A DNA stretch of 64,000 bases from Pygmaiobacter massiliensis (GTDB taxonomy: Bacteria > Bacillota > Clostridia > Oscillospirales > Ruminococcaceae), in NCBI RefSeq assembly GCF_900199435.1, contig NZ_OAML01000002.1, positions 806,001-870,000 of the forward strand, read 5' to 3'. The notes below the pieces were generated by a model. It made no database searches. It worked only from the letters and a program-made list of their open reading frames with translations, and was not told the DNA's origin. Every line of letters begins with the position of its first letter. Position 1 is the stretch's first letter. This document shows, piece by piece, positions 46,148 through 54,662 of the stretch. Position numbers and translations under genes: made by a program.

Positions 46148-46196
46148 AAAGCCTGTTGCCCTGTGACCTTCCACAGTGAAAACAGGCTTTTTATTT
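46148..46196 (+). terminator. Terminator after the TRIC gene
   Basis: AAAGCCTGTT and AACAGGCTTT close a longer imperfect hairpin (inner CTGTG/CACAG), followed by TTTATTTT. Confidence 0.7.
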
Positions 46197-46219
46197 TGTA
46201 AAGCAAGAGCAAATAGAGA

Positions 46220-46717
46220 TTATTCTTGCACAACAACGGCGGCCTCTATTTTAACCAGTGGCTGCACACGGCAATTGGCTTTTACAATTGCACCAAGACC
46301 AATATGCGTCCCTTCGCCCACAATACAGTCATGGTCCAAAATTGCGCCGCAATTAATCAAACTGTTTGCCCCGGTAACTGCGTGGGTATTGATGATGGCT
46401 TTGGGCAGCACGGCGGTGCCCTGCCCTAGCCGTGCCGTTGGGCTGACATAAGCGGTAGGATGCACAAGGGTGGGTATTGTATAGCCAGCTGCAACAATTT
46501 GCTGCGCCCAGCGCATTCTAATTTCGTTATTTCCAAAGGCGGGATAGATGTGCTGGTATTCGTCTTTAAAGCGCTCAAACTCTGCGCAGCGGCCAAGCAC
46601 CTGTGCGCCATTTACCTTGTCATCTAAAAAAGCGACTTTCTCATACGTTCCACATGCCTGCACCAATTCATAAATTGTTTGGCCGTAACCACCGGCACCT
46701 AAAATAAGTAAATTCAT
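46220..46717 (-). CDS. PglD/NeuD-like sugar O- or N-acetyltransferase, short form
   Basis: A 165-residue protein. An N-terminal Rossmann-like PglD_N domain (LLILGAGGYGQTIYEL, about 3-18) is followed by left-handed beta-helix hexapeptides (VSPTARLGQGTAV, ISLINCG-type turns, DHDCIVGEGTHIGLGAIVKAN). It is shorter than the usual 200-220 residues, the last coils being replaced by a brief CRVQPLVKIEAAVVV end. It may acetylate a nucleotide or surface sugar but lies 19 kb from the polysaccharide cluster. Confidence 0.82.
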   Translation of the reverse strand: MNLLILGAGGYGQTIYELVQACGTYEKVAFLDDKVNGAQVLGRCAEFERFKDEYQHIYPAFGNNEIRMRWAQQIVAAGYTIPTLVHPTAYVSPTARLGQGTAVLPKAIINTHAVTGANSLINCGAILDHDCIVGEGTHIGLGAIVKANCRVQPLVKIEAAVVVQE

Positions 46718-46835
46718 CACTGCTCTCCCGTCCTTTCAAAAAGCACTCTTTAGGGTAAATCGCCATTCTCCGGCAGTTTCAGTATAACGCAAAAAAAGGC
46801 CTTCGTAAAGCGGAATTCCGCACCCTTTCAAGAAC

Positions 46836-46875
46836 AAAGAAAAGCCCTTTGCCATTGGCAGAGGGCTTTTCTTTA
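46836..46875 (-). terminator. Terminator after yfcC
   Basis: AAAGAAAAGCCCT(T)TGCC pairs with GGCAGAGGGCTTTTCTTT around ATTG; T-rich ends in both directions. Confidence 0.75.
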
Positions 46876-48291
46876 TTAAGCGTATCCGACGGCAAGTGCC
46901 AATGCAATCAGCACCATTTGGGTGACCAAAAGCAAACCGAAAAGCGGCACAAACCATTTCCACCACTTTTCCATCTTAATACCGGCAATTCCGCACATAA
47001 TTGGGGCCGAAGCGGTAGGCCAAAGGATATTGGAAAGACCGTCACCAAACTGATAGGCCAGCACCGCAACCTGGCGGGGAATGTCCAGAAGGTCAGCAAG
47101 TGGTGCCATAATCGGCATGCTGACGACTGCCTGCCCAGAGCCAGATGGAATCAGGAAATTCAGCAGCGTCTGCACCAGCAGCATCGCTTCGGCAGCGAGC
47201 CAACGCGGCAGCCCAGAAAGCAGCAGCGACAAACCATACACCACAGTGTCAATAATGTGCCCCTGCTGCAACACCACTAAAATGCCGCGTGCAAGGCCAA
47301 TCATCAGGCAAGCCACCGCGATATCCGAAAAGCTGCCCGCGATTTTTTCCGCGATCAGGTTGGGACCCCAGCCCATAATGGCCGCACTGACAAGTCCCAG
47401 AATCAAGAATACAGCACACAGCTCTTCAAAATACCAGCCATACACTTTGGTGCCATATACAATAACGCCGATGCCAATTGTGAGCGTCACCAACACTAGC
47501 TTTTCTCTCAGTCCAAACGGGTGTTGCTCAATCGCATCCGGATCCATATCCTGTGGGCCGGTGGCTGTGCCATACATCAGGCTTTTGGTGGGGTCTGCCT
47601 GAATTTTCAGTGCATACCGAACAATATAGATGGACGCCACCACAATCATGACCAGGTGGCACAGAATGCGAAAGCCTGCGCCGGACATGGTCGGCAGCTC
47701 AGCGATGCTTTGTGCCATACCCACGGTAAACGGATTCATAAACGCGCCGGAATAGCCCAGCCCGGCACCCAGAGCCACAATTGCAAGGCCAACCAATGCA
47801 TCATAACCCATGGCAATCGCAATACCCACAAAGATAGGGATAAACGGAAAAGTTTCTTCGAAAACGCCAATGGTGGAAGATGCCGCGCCAATCAGCAAAA
47901 CGAAAACCGGAATAATCACGGCACGCGCTTTGCCTTTCAGTTTTCTCAATAGTCCGGCCACCAGCCCGTTGAAAGCACCGGTAGCAATGATAAGACCAAT
48001 TGCCGCGTATGCAATAAAAACGAAAAACACGACACTGGCAGCGTCTATCATGCCTGCATAAATGGAACGAAGCATGCCAAACAGCCCAATGGGGGTGCGC
48101 TCAATTAACTCATAAGTACCTGGCACCACAATCATACGGCCTGCGGCGCTAGCGGCGCGCTCAAATTCGCCTGCGGGCAACAGCCAGGTGCCAATGGTGC
48201 AAAGGGCGATAATAGCGGTAAGCAACACATAAATGTGCGGCATCCGAATACCTTTTTTCTTTTTTTCTATCGTAACAGCAGGATTGCTCAT
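46876..48291 (-). CDS. yfcC: YfcC-family carboxylate/amino-acid transporter
   Basis: A 471-residue membrane protein of about twelve helices, in the DcuC/ArsB-like IT superfamily. The helical hairpin segments GAASSTIGVFEETFPFIPIF and LIPSGSGQAVVSMPIMAPLADL mark the substrate site. Relatives transport C4-dicarboxylates, basic amino acids or aminobenzoyl-glutamate-like compounds. The next gene is an M20 amidohydrolase, so import of an N-acylated or amide substrate followed by hydrolysis is likely (inference). Confidence 0.87.
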   Translation of the reverse strand: MSNPAVTIEKKKKGIRMPHIYVLLTAIIALCTIGTWLLPAGEFERAASAAGRMIVVPGTYELIERTPIGLFGMLRSIYAGMIDAASVVFFVFIAYAAIGLIIATGAFNGLVAGLLRKLKGKARAVIIPVFVLLIGAASSTIGVFEETFPFIPIFVGIAIAMGYDALVGLAIVALGAGLGYSGAFMNPFTVGMAQSIAELPTMSGAGFRILCHLVMIVVASIYIVRYALKIQADPTKSLMYGTATGPQDMDPDAIEQHPFGLREKLVLVTLTIGIGVIVYGTKVYGWYFEELCAVFLILGLVSAAIMGWGPNLIAEKIAGSFSDIAVACLMIGLARGILVVLQQGHIIDTVVYGLSLLLSGLPRWLAAEAMLLVQTLLNFLIPSGSGQAVVSMPIMAPLADLLDIPRQVAVLAYQFGDGLSNILWPTASAPIMCGIAGIKMEKWWKWFVPLFGLLLVTQMVLIALALAVGYA

Positions 48292-48347
48292 CACACTCTT
48301 CCTTTCTTAAATGCAAAGCCCAAGGGCCGCACCTTGCGCGAGGATTG

Positions 48348-49550
48348 CTAAGCTTGCTGTTTTCGGCCGCAAGCCTCCCGGAAACTCTGTTCTACCTCAC
48401 TGCAAAACGCTGCATCGTTATAAATCTTCAAAAACAAATTAGTAAGTACTTCGGCACCGCGTGCAAGGGCTTCTCGTGCCTGCGGGTCGCGGGTTGCCTC
48501 ACACATCTCAGTGGTGTGCAGCGCAATTGGTTTGCGGTTGATGGAAATGAGCGGCTGAATCGTCGGACAACGATAGCTCACGTTGCCCACATCCGAGGAG
48601 CCGGTAGCCGGCAGCGGCGCGCCTACTGTTTCTCCTGCGGCCTGCAACAATTCGGCGGTGGCCTGCTCCAGCGGAGCCACCCGTACCATATCCCAAAAGT
48701 CCAGCAAGCCCGGTGTAAAGGTCACGTCGCAATCCAACGCCAGCGCCGCACCGTTTGCGCATTTGCGTACAATCGTGTCCAGCTCTTCGAGCTTGCCACG
48801 GGAATCAGTACGAAATTCCAGCCGAATGGTTGCGTGGTCTGGTATAATATTTGGCGCTTTTCCGCCGTCCAGTATCACGCCGTTCACATGGATATCCGGC
48901 GTAAAGCATTCGCGGCGGGCATCGATTAAATCCAAAAACTTACGGGCAGCCGCCAATGCGCTGCGCCCTTTCCATGGGGCGGCCACCGCATGCGCCTGTG
49001 CACCGAAGAATTCCACAACGTAGCACCTTAGGCTCAGCACATCCATATTGTCCTGTGAGGTGCCGCCGCTCCAGCTATGCATCATAGCCGCCAGCGCCAT
49101 GCCGTCAAATACGCCACAGTCCGCCATGGTTACTTTGGCACCATTCTCCTCTTCTGCGGGGGTACCTATTACATATAAAGAGCCTTGGAACTGCTCTTTC
49201 ATCTCTGCAAGCGAAAGCGCGGCCAAAACCGAAAGCGCGCCGTGCAGATTATGACCGCACCCGTGGCCAATTCCGGGCAGTGCATCGTATTCTACCATCA
49301 GTGCAGCGGCCGGGCCTTCGCCATTTTGCAGTACTGCGCGAAATGCGGTACCATAGCCGAGCTCTTTTTCTAAAAAGGGATATTCGACCTCAAACCCTGC
49401 GTTACGCAGCATCGCTGTAATGCGCTTGCTGGACGCTACCTCGTAATATGCAAGCTCCGGGGTTTGGTATAAAGCTTCACTAAGCTCTACCGCCGCAGGA
49501 AGATGTCGCCGGACCACGCTCTTCGCTGTGTCCATTAATTCAAGTTTCAT
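48348..49550 (-). CDS. M20 family metallo-amidohydrolase (AbgB-like)
   Basis: A 400-residue M20D peptidase. Metal-site landmarks are EYDALPGIGHGCGHNLHG (about 85-102), TPAEENGAK (about 134) and the AMMHSW segment (about 162). The dimerisation or lid domain follows, with VKHxW-type residues replaced by AQAHAVAAPWKGR. The family hydrolyses aminoacyl amides such as p-aminobenzoyl-glutamate or N-acyl amino acids. The start at 49550 was chosen for AGGTGGAG. yfcC follows on the same strand after 56 bases. Confidence 0.9.
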   Translation of the reverse strand: MKLELMDTAKSVVRRHLPAAVELSEALYQTPELAYYEVASSKRITAMLRNAGFEVEYPFLEKELGYGTAFRAVLQNGEGPAAALMVEYDALPGIGHGCGHNLHGALSVLAALSLAEMKEQFQGSLYVIGTPAEEENGAKVTMADCGVFDGMALAAMMHSWSGGTSQDNMDVLSLRCYVVEFFGAQAHAVAAPWKGRSALAAARKFLDLIDARRECFTPDIHVNGVILDGGKAPNIIPDHATIRLEFRTDSRGKLEELDTIVRKCANGAALALDCDVTFTPGLLDFWDMVRVAPLEQATAELLQAAGETVGAPLPATGSSDVGNVSYRCPTIQPLISINRKPIALHTTEMCEATRDPQAREALARGAEVLTNLFLKIYNDAAFCSEVEQSFREACGRKQQA

Positions 49551-49788
49551 AAAACTCCACCTTCCCGTTTTCAAAATTTCATCACTGCATTGCGCTGCTA
49601 TGTTAAAGTGTCTTTATACAATACCATAGTTTTTGGGGCTTGAAAAGAGTTTATGAACATTCTGCTTGAGATTTGTATAATCTTCCAAACCTGGTTTTCT
49701 GCTGCTCTTTTTTATCATCTATTTGCCTACAAACCAGCGGGCTGCCTGCCCAGCTAATACGTTGCAGGCTTGTCCTTTTACCACTACG

Positions 49789-49820
49789 AAAAAAACCTCC
49801 CTGGTAAAAGGGAGGCTTTT
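49789..49820 (-). terminator. Terminator after the rubrerythrin gene
   Basis: AAAACCTCCC and GGGAGGCTTTT pair around an eight-base loop, with T6 on the minus strand. The remaining 49551-49788 shows no gene. Confidence 0.75.
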
Positions 49821-49831
49821 GGCTATTGTTT

Positions 49832-50371
49832 TTAATAGTTTTCGGCTTTTATCTCGGTATAGGCTTGCTCGTGGCCGCATACAGGGCAAATTTCAGGCGA
49901 GCAATCGCCGTAAGTTACATGGCCGCACACCATGCAGACCCAAGCAACGCTTTGCGGTTTGCAAAACACCTCATCGTTTTCGATATTGCGCCCAAGGCGA
50001 CGATAGCGAGCATCATGAGATCTTTCGATTGCGCCCACTTTTTCAAAAAGGCTGGCCAGCTCGCAATAGCCCTCCTGCCGCGCGGTCTCGGCAAAGTTTT
50101 TATACATCTGGGTCCATTCATACCGTTCACCGGCTGCCGCATCCGCAAGGTTCTCAAGCGTAGGAGGAACTTCTCCGCTCGAGAGCCATTTCAGCCAGAT
50201 TTCCGCGTGCTCAAACTCGTTGCTTGCGGTATCGTCAAAAATGTTGCCGATTTGCTGATATCCGTCCTCACGCGCTTTTTTGGCGTAGATGACGTATTTG
50301 CCGCCCGCTTCGCGCTCGCCGGCATATGCTGTCATCAAGTTTTTATAGGTTTGGCTTTCACGCAATTCCAT
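49832..50371 (-). CDS. Rubrerythrin-like ferritin/rubredoxin protein
   Basis: A 179-residue peroxide-reducing iron protein. A ferritin-like four-helix domain with the ExxH-type diiron ligands (AGEREAGGKYVIYAKKA, ASNEFEHAEIWLKW, and later Glu/His in SLFEKVGAIERSHDARY) is followed by a C-terminal rubredoxin (CMVCGH and CPVCGH). The start at 50371 lies after AAAGGAG. It protects anaerobes from peroxide in the cytoplasm. No PerR box was recognised upstream. Confidence 0.95.
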   Translation of the reverse strand: MELRESQTYKNLMTAYAGEREAGGKYVIYAKKAREDGYQQIGNIFDDTASNEFEHAEIWLKWLSSGEVPPTLENLADAAAGERYEWTQMYKNFAETARQEGYCELASLFEKVGAIERSHDARYRRLGRNIENDEVFCKPQSVAWVCMVCGHVTYGDCSPEICPVCGHEQAYTEIKAENY

Positions 50372-50544
50372 GAGATCATGCTCCTTTGTTTCAGATTGCC
50401 GTAACGGGCAGAGCCCGGTCCGGGTCAATCCATCTTATGAAACACAGGTCGAGTTGGTCCCTATTTGCACGACCAACGACGAAGAAAATCGAAATTGTTT
50501 CTACCACATTGTTATAAAAATTGTTTTCATTGGCTATATCTGCA

Positions 50545-50585
50545 CAAAAAACAGGCGGCAGAGAAAACCTCTCTACCGCCTGTTG
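50545..50585 (-). terminator. Terminator after htpG
   Basis: AACAGGCGG-AGAGA pairs with TCTCT-CCGCCTGTT, one mismatch, followed on the minus strand by TTTTTT. Confidence 0.85.
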
Positions 50586-50599
50586 GCTTACTATATTTT

Positions 50600-52516
50600 T
50601 TACAGGGTCATCAAATTGCAAACAGCGCTGGTGTAGGCCACAGGGTCTTCCACCGGCATGCCTTCAATCAGCAATGCCTGGGTGTAAAGAATTTCTGCGT
50701 AGTCTTTCAGCTTTGCCTCGTTGGCGGGGTACAGTGCCTTCAAGGTTTCAAACACCGGGTGCGCAGCATTGATTTCGAGCACACGCTGTGCTTTTACTTT
50801 CTCTTCGGTACCGGGCATTGCACCAAGTACTTTCTCCATTTCAAGGCTGATGCCGCCCTTGGCAGTCAAGCAGACCGGGCAGTTTTTAAGACGGCTGGTA
50901 AGCACTACGTCGGTAACTTTTTCGCCCAACGATTCTTTCAGAAAACCGAGTAAGTCCTTACTCTCTTCTGCCTGCTTTTTAATCTCCTCTTTCTCTTCCT
51001 CGGTGTCGATGCCAAGGTCTTCGTCAGAGGTGGAGCGGAACTCTTTACCTTTATAATCCCGCATCGCTTTCAGCGTAAACTCATCGATGTCGTCAGTGAG
51101 ATAGAGCACCTCATAGCCTTGCTCTTTCAGTCGCTCATTCTGCGGCAATACTGCCAGCTTTGCCACGCTTTCGCCGCAAGCATAGTAAATGTACTTCTGC
51201 TCTTCTTTCATGCGGTCTACATATTCGTCCAATGTAGAAAGTTTCTGCTCTGCACTGGTGATGTAAAGCAGCAGCTCAGACAGTACATCTTTGGCGGCAC
51301 CATAGGTGGAATAAATGCCAAATTTCATTTGCAGGCCAAAGGCTTTGAACAGCTGCTCGTATTTTTCACGGTCATTTTTTAGCAGATTCAGCAGCTCTGA
51401 TTTAATTTTCTTCTCAAGGCTGGTAGCGATTACTTTCAGCTGACGGTCATGCTGCAACAGTTCACGGCTGATGTTAAGCGAGAGGTCCGGGCTATCAACC
51501 AAGCCACGTACAAAGCTGAAATAATCCGGCAGCAGATCGGCGCATTTGTCCATAATCAGCACACCGGAGGAATACAGCTGCAGGCCCTTCTCGTAGTCGC
51601 GGCTGTAATAGTTAAACGGCGCGCGTGCCGGGAAGAAGAGCAGTGCATGATAGGTTGCAGCGCCCTCTACCGAAGAGCTGACAACCCGCAGCGGGTTCTC
51701 ATAATCGCCGAATTTATTTTTGTAGAATTCGTTGTATTCTTCTTCAGTTACATCCTTTTTGTTCTTTTTCCAGATGGGCACCATGCTGTTAAGCGTTTCT
51801 ACCTCGGTGTACTCTTCATATTCGGGTGCTTTTTCATTGCCATCAGCGTCTTTGTCAGAGTCCTCAACCATGCGGCTGTGGGAAACTTCCATCTTGATGG
51901 GATAGCGGATGTAATCGGAATATTTTTTGATGAGGCTGCGCAGGCGGTATTCCTGCAAGAATTCATCATAGTTTTCATTTTCGGTGTTGTCTTTGAGCTG
52001 CAGGGTGATGGTAGTACCGGCCTCTGCACGCTCTGCAGCGGTTACCGTATAGCCGTCTGCTCCGTCCGATGCCCAGCTCCAAGCCTCTTCGCTGCCGGCT
52101 GCACGGCTGACAACGGTAACGTGTTTAGCCACCATAAATGCGGCATAGAAACCAACGCCAAACTGGCCAATGATGTCAACATCGCCTTCTGCAAGTTCAT
52201 TTTCTTTTTTAAAGGCAAGGCTGCCGCTTTTAGCAATGGTGCCAAGATTCTGCTCCAGCTCGTCCTTGCTCATGCCACAACCATGGTCAGAAATGGTCAG
52301 CGTGCGTGCCTCGCGGTCTGCCGTAATGTCGATGAAAAGCTCCTCACGAGAGAGGCCGCTCTGCCCTGCTTTGAGTGCATTGTAGTACAATTTATCCGTC
52401 GCATCGCTCGCGTTGGAGATCAGCTCGCGCAGAAAAATTTCTCGATTGGTATAAATAGAGTTGATCATCAGCTCGAGCAGACGCTTGGACTCTGCTTTAA
52501 ACTGTTTTTTTGCCAT
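50600..52516 (-). CDS. htpG: Hsp90-family chaperone HtpG
   Basis: A 638-residue ATP-dependent chaperone. The GHKL ATP site shows the catalytic Glu in LRELISNASDATDKL (about 30-44), ISDHGCGMSKDEL (about 74) and GQFGVGFYAAFM (about 118). Middle and dimerisation domains are complete. The start at 52516 follows AGAGGTG. A CIRCE element lies between promoter and gene, so HrcA is expected to repress it. Confidence 0.98.
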   Translation of the reverse strand: MAKKQFKAESKRLLELMINSIYTNREIFLRELISNASDATDKLYYNALKAGQSGLSREELFIDITADREARTLTISDHGCGMSKDELEQNLGTIAKSGSLAFKKENELAEGDVDIIGQFGVGFYAAFMVAKHVTVVSRAAGSEEAWSWASDGADGYTVTAAERAEAGTTITLQLKDNTENENYDEFLQEYRLRSLIKKYSDYIRYPIKMEVSHSRMVEDSDKDADGNEKAPEYEEYTEVETLNSMVPIWKKNKKDVTEEEYNEFYKNKFGDYENPLRVVSSSVEGAATYHALLFFPARAPFNYYSRDYEKGLQLYSSGVLIMDKCADLLPDYFSFVRGLVDSPDLSLNISRELLQHDRQLKVIATSLEKKIKSELLNLLKNDREKYEQLFKAFGLQMKFGIYSTYGAAKDVLSELLLYITSAEQKLSTLDEYVDRMKEEQKYIYYACGESVAKLAVLPQNERLKEQGYEVLYLTDDIDEFTLKAMRDYKGKEFRSTSDEDLGIDTEEEKEEIKKQAEESKDLLGFLKESLGEKVTDVVLTSRLKNCPVCLTAKGGISLEMEKVLGAMPGTEEKVKAQRVLEINAAHPVFETLKALYPANEAKLKDYAEILYTQALLIEGMPVEDPVAYTSAVCNLMTL

Positions 52517-52544
52517 AACGATAAACACCTCTTATTGCGTTGTT

Positions 52545-52571
52545 TTAGCACTCTGTTGTTTCGAGTGCTAG
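52545..52571 (-). promoter_or_regulatory. CIRCE (HrcA operator) of htpG
   Basis: TTAGCACTC (52545-52553), nine bases, GAGTGCTAG (52563-52571): matches the CIRCE consensus TTAGCACTC-N9-GAGTGCTAA at all but the last base. It overlaps the expected transcription start. Confidence 0.93.
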
Positions 52572-52579
52572 CATTATTT

Positions 52580-52608
52580 ATTGTAGACTTGTTGCGCAAT
52601 AAAATCAA
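52580..52608 (-). promoter_or_regulatory. htpG promoter
   Basis: On the minus strand TTGATT (52608-52603), 17 bases, TACAAT (52585-52580), immediately upstream of the CIRCE element. Confidence 0.7.
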
Positions 52609-53027
52609 GCCTTTTGTGTGAAGTTTACAAAAAATTAAAAATAAGTCAAATTCTTTCTTGGGGTACGATTTTCTGTCGTTCTGCATACCCTGTGGTATAG
52701 CAGCGCACTTGCTAAGAACAATTGCCGTAAATCTCACCACTATCTATGTCGTACTTTTAGCATGGATGGAACGGGAGATAAATTATCCGCGCCCTTTCGC
52801 CGCAGTGTGGACAGTAGTTGTGCTGGTGCCAGCATACAGCTCCGCCCAAACAAGCTCTTTTCACTCTGTAATTTTCAACGAGCCGCTAGGTACCGGCCGA
52901 ATAATGCGCGATTTGATAAAACCTAAATTTTGCTGACCATAAAGCTGGAAAGCACGGCATAACTTTGTAACCTACGGGGGCCATGTTCGCCCCAAACAAG
53001 ACACCAATTATAAGGGGGAAATGCACA
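52609..53027. other. Intergenic region without a convincing gene
   Basis: About 420 bases between the htpG promoter and the acidic protein. One plus-strand frame of 92 codons from a TTG exists but has no ribosome binding site or recognisable motif. The promoter of the following gene was not recognised; GGGGG at about 53014-53018 is its ribosome binding site. Confidence 0.5.
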
Positions 53028-53747
53028 ATGATTGAGAATACCCGTACCCACAGCCTTTTTGAGGAACCGCAGGATGGCCCCTTCTGCGAAGAGCAGGAGG
53101 TAAAAGCAATCCGTCCTGAACTGGCAGATCCTGTTCTGACCTATGTCCCTGAAGCGATTCCTGCTCCTGTACCAGAGTTTGTTGCGCCGCCGGCAAAACG
53201 CGACTGTGGCTGCAACAAAGCCGGCATCATCCAGCCCATGCCGGAGCAAACAGCACCTGCCACCCTTGCCCCCGAAGCACCGCTTTGCTCGGATTCTCCT
53301 TATGTTTATGTAGAAAACGAGTTTGGCGAATTGGCGGCGATGTGGATGTCCAACGCACCGATACTGGAGGATAAGCCGGACGAAGCCGCTGCCTCTGCTC
53401 CCGCAAGTGATCTGGAAGAGCCGATAGAAGCAGTTGTCGAAGCCGAAGAAGCACCTCTGCCGGAAAAAGAAGTAATGGAAGTACCCCAGGCAGAAGATGC
53501 TGTACCGTTTGTCGCCGCGCCCATCGTACCGGAAGAGGCACCCGCGCCGGTTGTCGTAGAATCTGTATTGCCTGAGCCGCAGCCGGTACCAGAAACTTTT
53601 ACTTCTCCGTTTAGAGCAGTGGAGTATCCCGAAATAAAGCCGCAGTTCCGTGCAGAGCCAAAACCAGAAGCAGCACCCGCAGCGAAGCCCGACCCTCAGT
53701 TTGGGACCGGTTTTGCTAAAACCCGTGAAGTATGGCGTATGAGCTAG
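53028..53747 (+). CDS. Acidic Pro/Ala/Glu-rich protein of unknown function
   Basis: A 239-residue protein starting at 53028 behind AAGGGGGAA. It is dominated by Pro, Ala, Glu and Val, with repeated EEAPAP/PEP-like runs, and is probably largely disordered. No signal peptide or membrane helix is seen. Two ordered-looking islands stand out: AKRDCGCNKAGII (about 63-75), a Cys pair that could bind metal or crosslink, and SPYVYVENEFGELAAMWMSN (about 93-112). The C-terminus is basic-aromatic (GFAKTREVWRMS). Codon use matches the neighbours. Structural, spore or envelope roles are all guesses. It has a strong terminator. Confidence 0.75.
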   Translation: MIENTRTHSLFEEPQDGPFCEEQEVKAIRPELADPVLTYVPEAIPAPVPEFVAPPAKRDCGCNKAGIIQPMPEQTAPATLAPEAPLCSDSPYVYVENEFGELAAMWMSNAPILEDKPDEAAASAPASDLEEPIEAVVEAEEAPLPEKEVMEVPQAEDAVPFVAAPIVPEEAPAPVVVESVLPEPQPVPETFTSPFRAVEYPEIKPQFRAEPKPEAAPAAKPDPQFGTGFAKTREVWRMS

Positions 53748-53779
53748 CCCAACTTATTCACTTTATATTAGCACCTTTC

Positions 53780-53823
53780 AAAAAAAGCGATTATTGCAAA
53801 CGCAATAATCGCTTTTCTTTTTT
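53780..53823 (+). terminator. Terminator after the acidic protein gene
   Basis: A perfect 11-bp stem (GCGATTATTGC / GCAATAATCGC) with a four-base loop, flanked by A7 and a T-rich tail. Confidence 0.85.
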
Positions 53824-53863
53824 ATGCACGCCAAACTAAAAAGCAAACATCATGCAAAAATCC

Positions 53864-53892
53864 TTGACATTTCATATCGGCTATGATATACT
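53864..53892 (+). promoter_or_regulatory. Promoter of tRNA-Lys
   Basis: TTGACA (53864-53869), 17 bases, TATACT (53887-53892): near-consensus and about 30 bases before the tRNA. Confidence 0.8.
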
Positions 53893-53922
53893 GTCAAGGC
53901 GGTCAAAAATCGCGTTTATTAT

Positions 53923-53998
<76 letters not shown>

Positions 53999-54004
53999 AA
54001 AAGA

Positions 54005-54050
54005 AGCATAGCAGGTTGTCTTTTTACAAGGGCAACCTGCTATGCTTTTA
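54005..54050 (+). terminator. Terminator of tRNA-Lys
   Basis: AGCATAGCAGGTTG pairs with CAACCTGCTATGCT around a 14-base loop, followed by TTTATTTG. Confidence 0.85.
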
Positions 54051-54055
54051 TTTGT

Positions 54056-54094
54056 TTGCAGAGGGCTAGAATGAATTATTCTAGCCCTCTGCAA
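54056..54094. repeat. Perfect 17-bp inverted repeat after the tRNA
   Basis: TTGCAGAGGGCTAGAAT (54056-54072) and its exact complement (54078-54094) enclose GAATT. No T run follows on either strand, so it is not an ordinary terminator. It marks the border where base composition drops. Confidence 0.7.
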
Positions 54095-54297
54095 GGAGAA
54101 AGCTTATGTTTTATATATAAGTTGGTTGAGAAGCTGGTGATTTTCAGGTTCTCTGCATTGTAAGGTATTGCGTACCCGCTAGTGTCTTCGCAAAAACGGT
54201 AAGCGATATGTATTCGAGAACTCTTCTCCATTAGATCTTGTCTATCTACGCCATAGCCCCTGACTACTTTCTTTCTAATACTCCTCCTTGGCTCAGC
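54076..54297 (-). pseudogene. Possible gene remnant, minus-strand open frame
   Basis: An open stretch of about 73 codons ends at a TAA inside the hairpin loop and has no credible start; its only ATG (54231) lacks a ribosome binding site. The translation has ordinary protein composition (for example SSRIHIAYRFCEDTSGYAIP). I recognise no family. It may be a decayed 3' fragment or chance. Confidence 0.25.
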
Positions 54298-54662
54298 TTA
54301 TCAAGAGCACGAAAGAGAAGGCGATGCTAATTCCAATAGACTTATACATGCCTGAAATCATTTATGTAAATATTCCGTTTTGTTCTGCTAAAAGAATATT
54401 AAATCACAGATATTCTTTTCCGGAATGCGTTTAAATGTTTTATATGGGTCTAGTTCCTCTGAAATATTATGATTTTTCCTTTTGCCTTTGTTTTAAACAT
54501 TCCTAAAGATATGCTTTTATGAAACCGGTAAAACATCGATGGCTTTTTCTTACTCAAAACTGTATAATCATAGGTAAGATTATTTAAATAATAAAGTGGC
54601 CTTTGCATAATGCTGCTTGTGCTTGAAATAAATTCATATTAGGTAGGATAAGGTGAATGCCT
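54298..54662. other. AT-rich non-coding tract
   Basis: Very AT-rich sequence with short broken frames only. A plus-strand stretch of about 50 codons around 54285-54432 ends at TAA and contains YVNIPFCSAK, reminiscent of a radical-SAM HemW motif but without the required cysteines. It is judged fortuitous or decayed. Confidence 0.4.

Noticed and set aside
52658-52936. A 92-codon plus-strand frame between htpG and the acidic protein
   Set aside because: TTG start without ribosome binding site, no motif, overlaps the htpG upstream region, and protein composition looks random.
54285-54432. Radical-SAM HemW-like motif YVNIPFCSAK in a short frame
   Set aside because: The cluster cysteines that should follow are absent and the frame stops after about 50 codons. 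Fortuitous resemblance or extreme decay cannot be distinguished.
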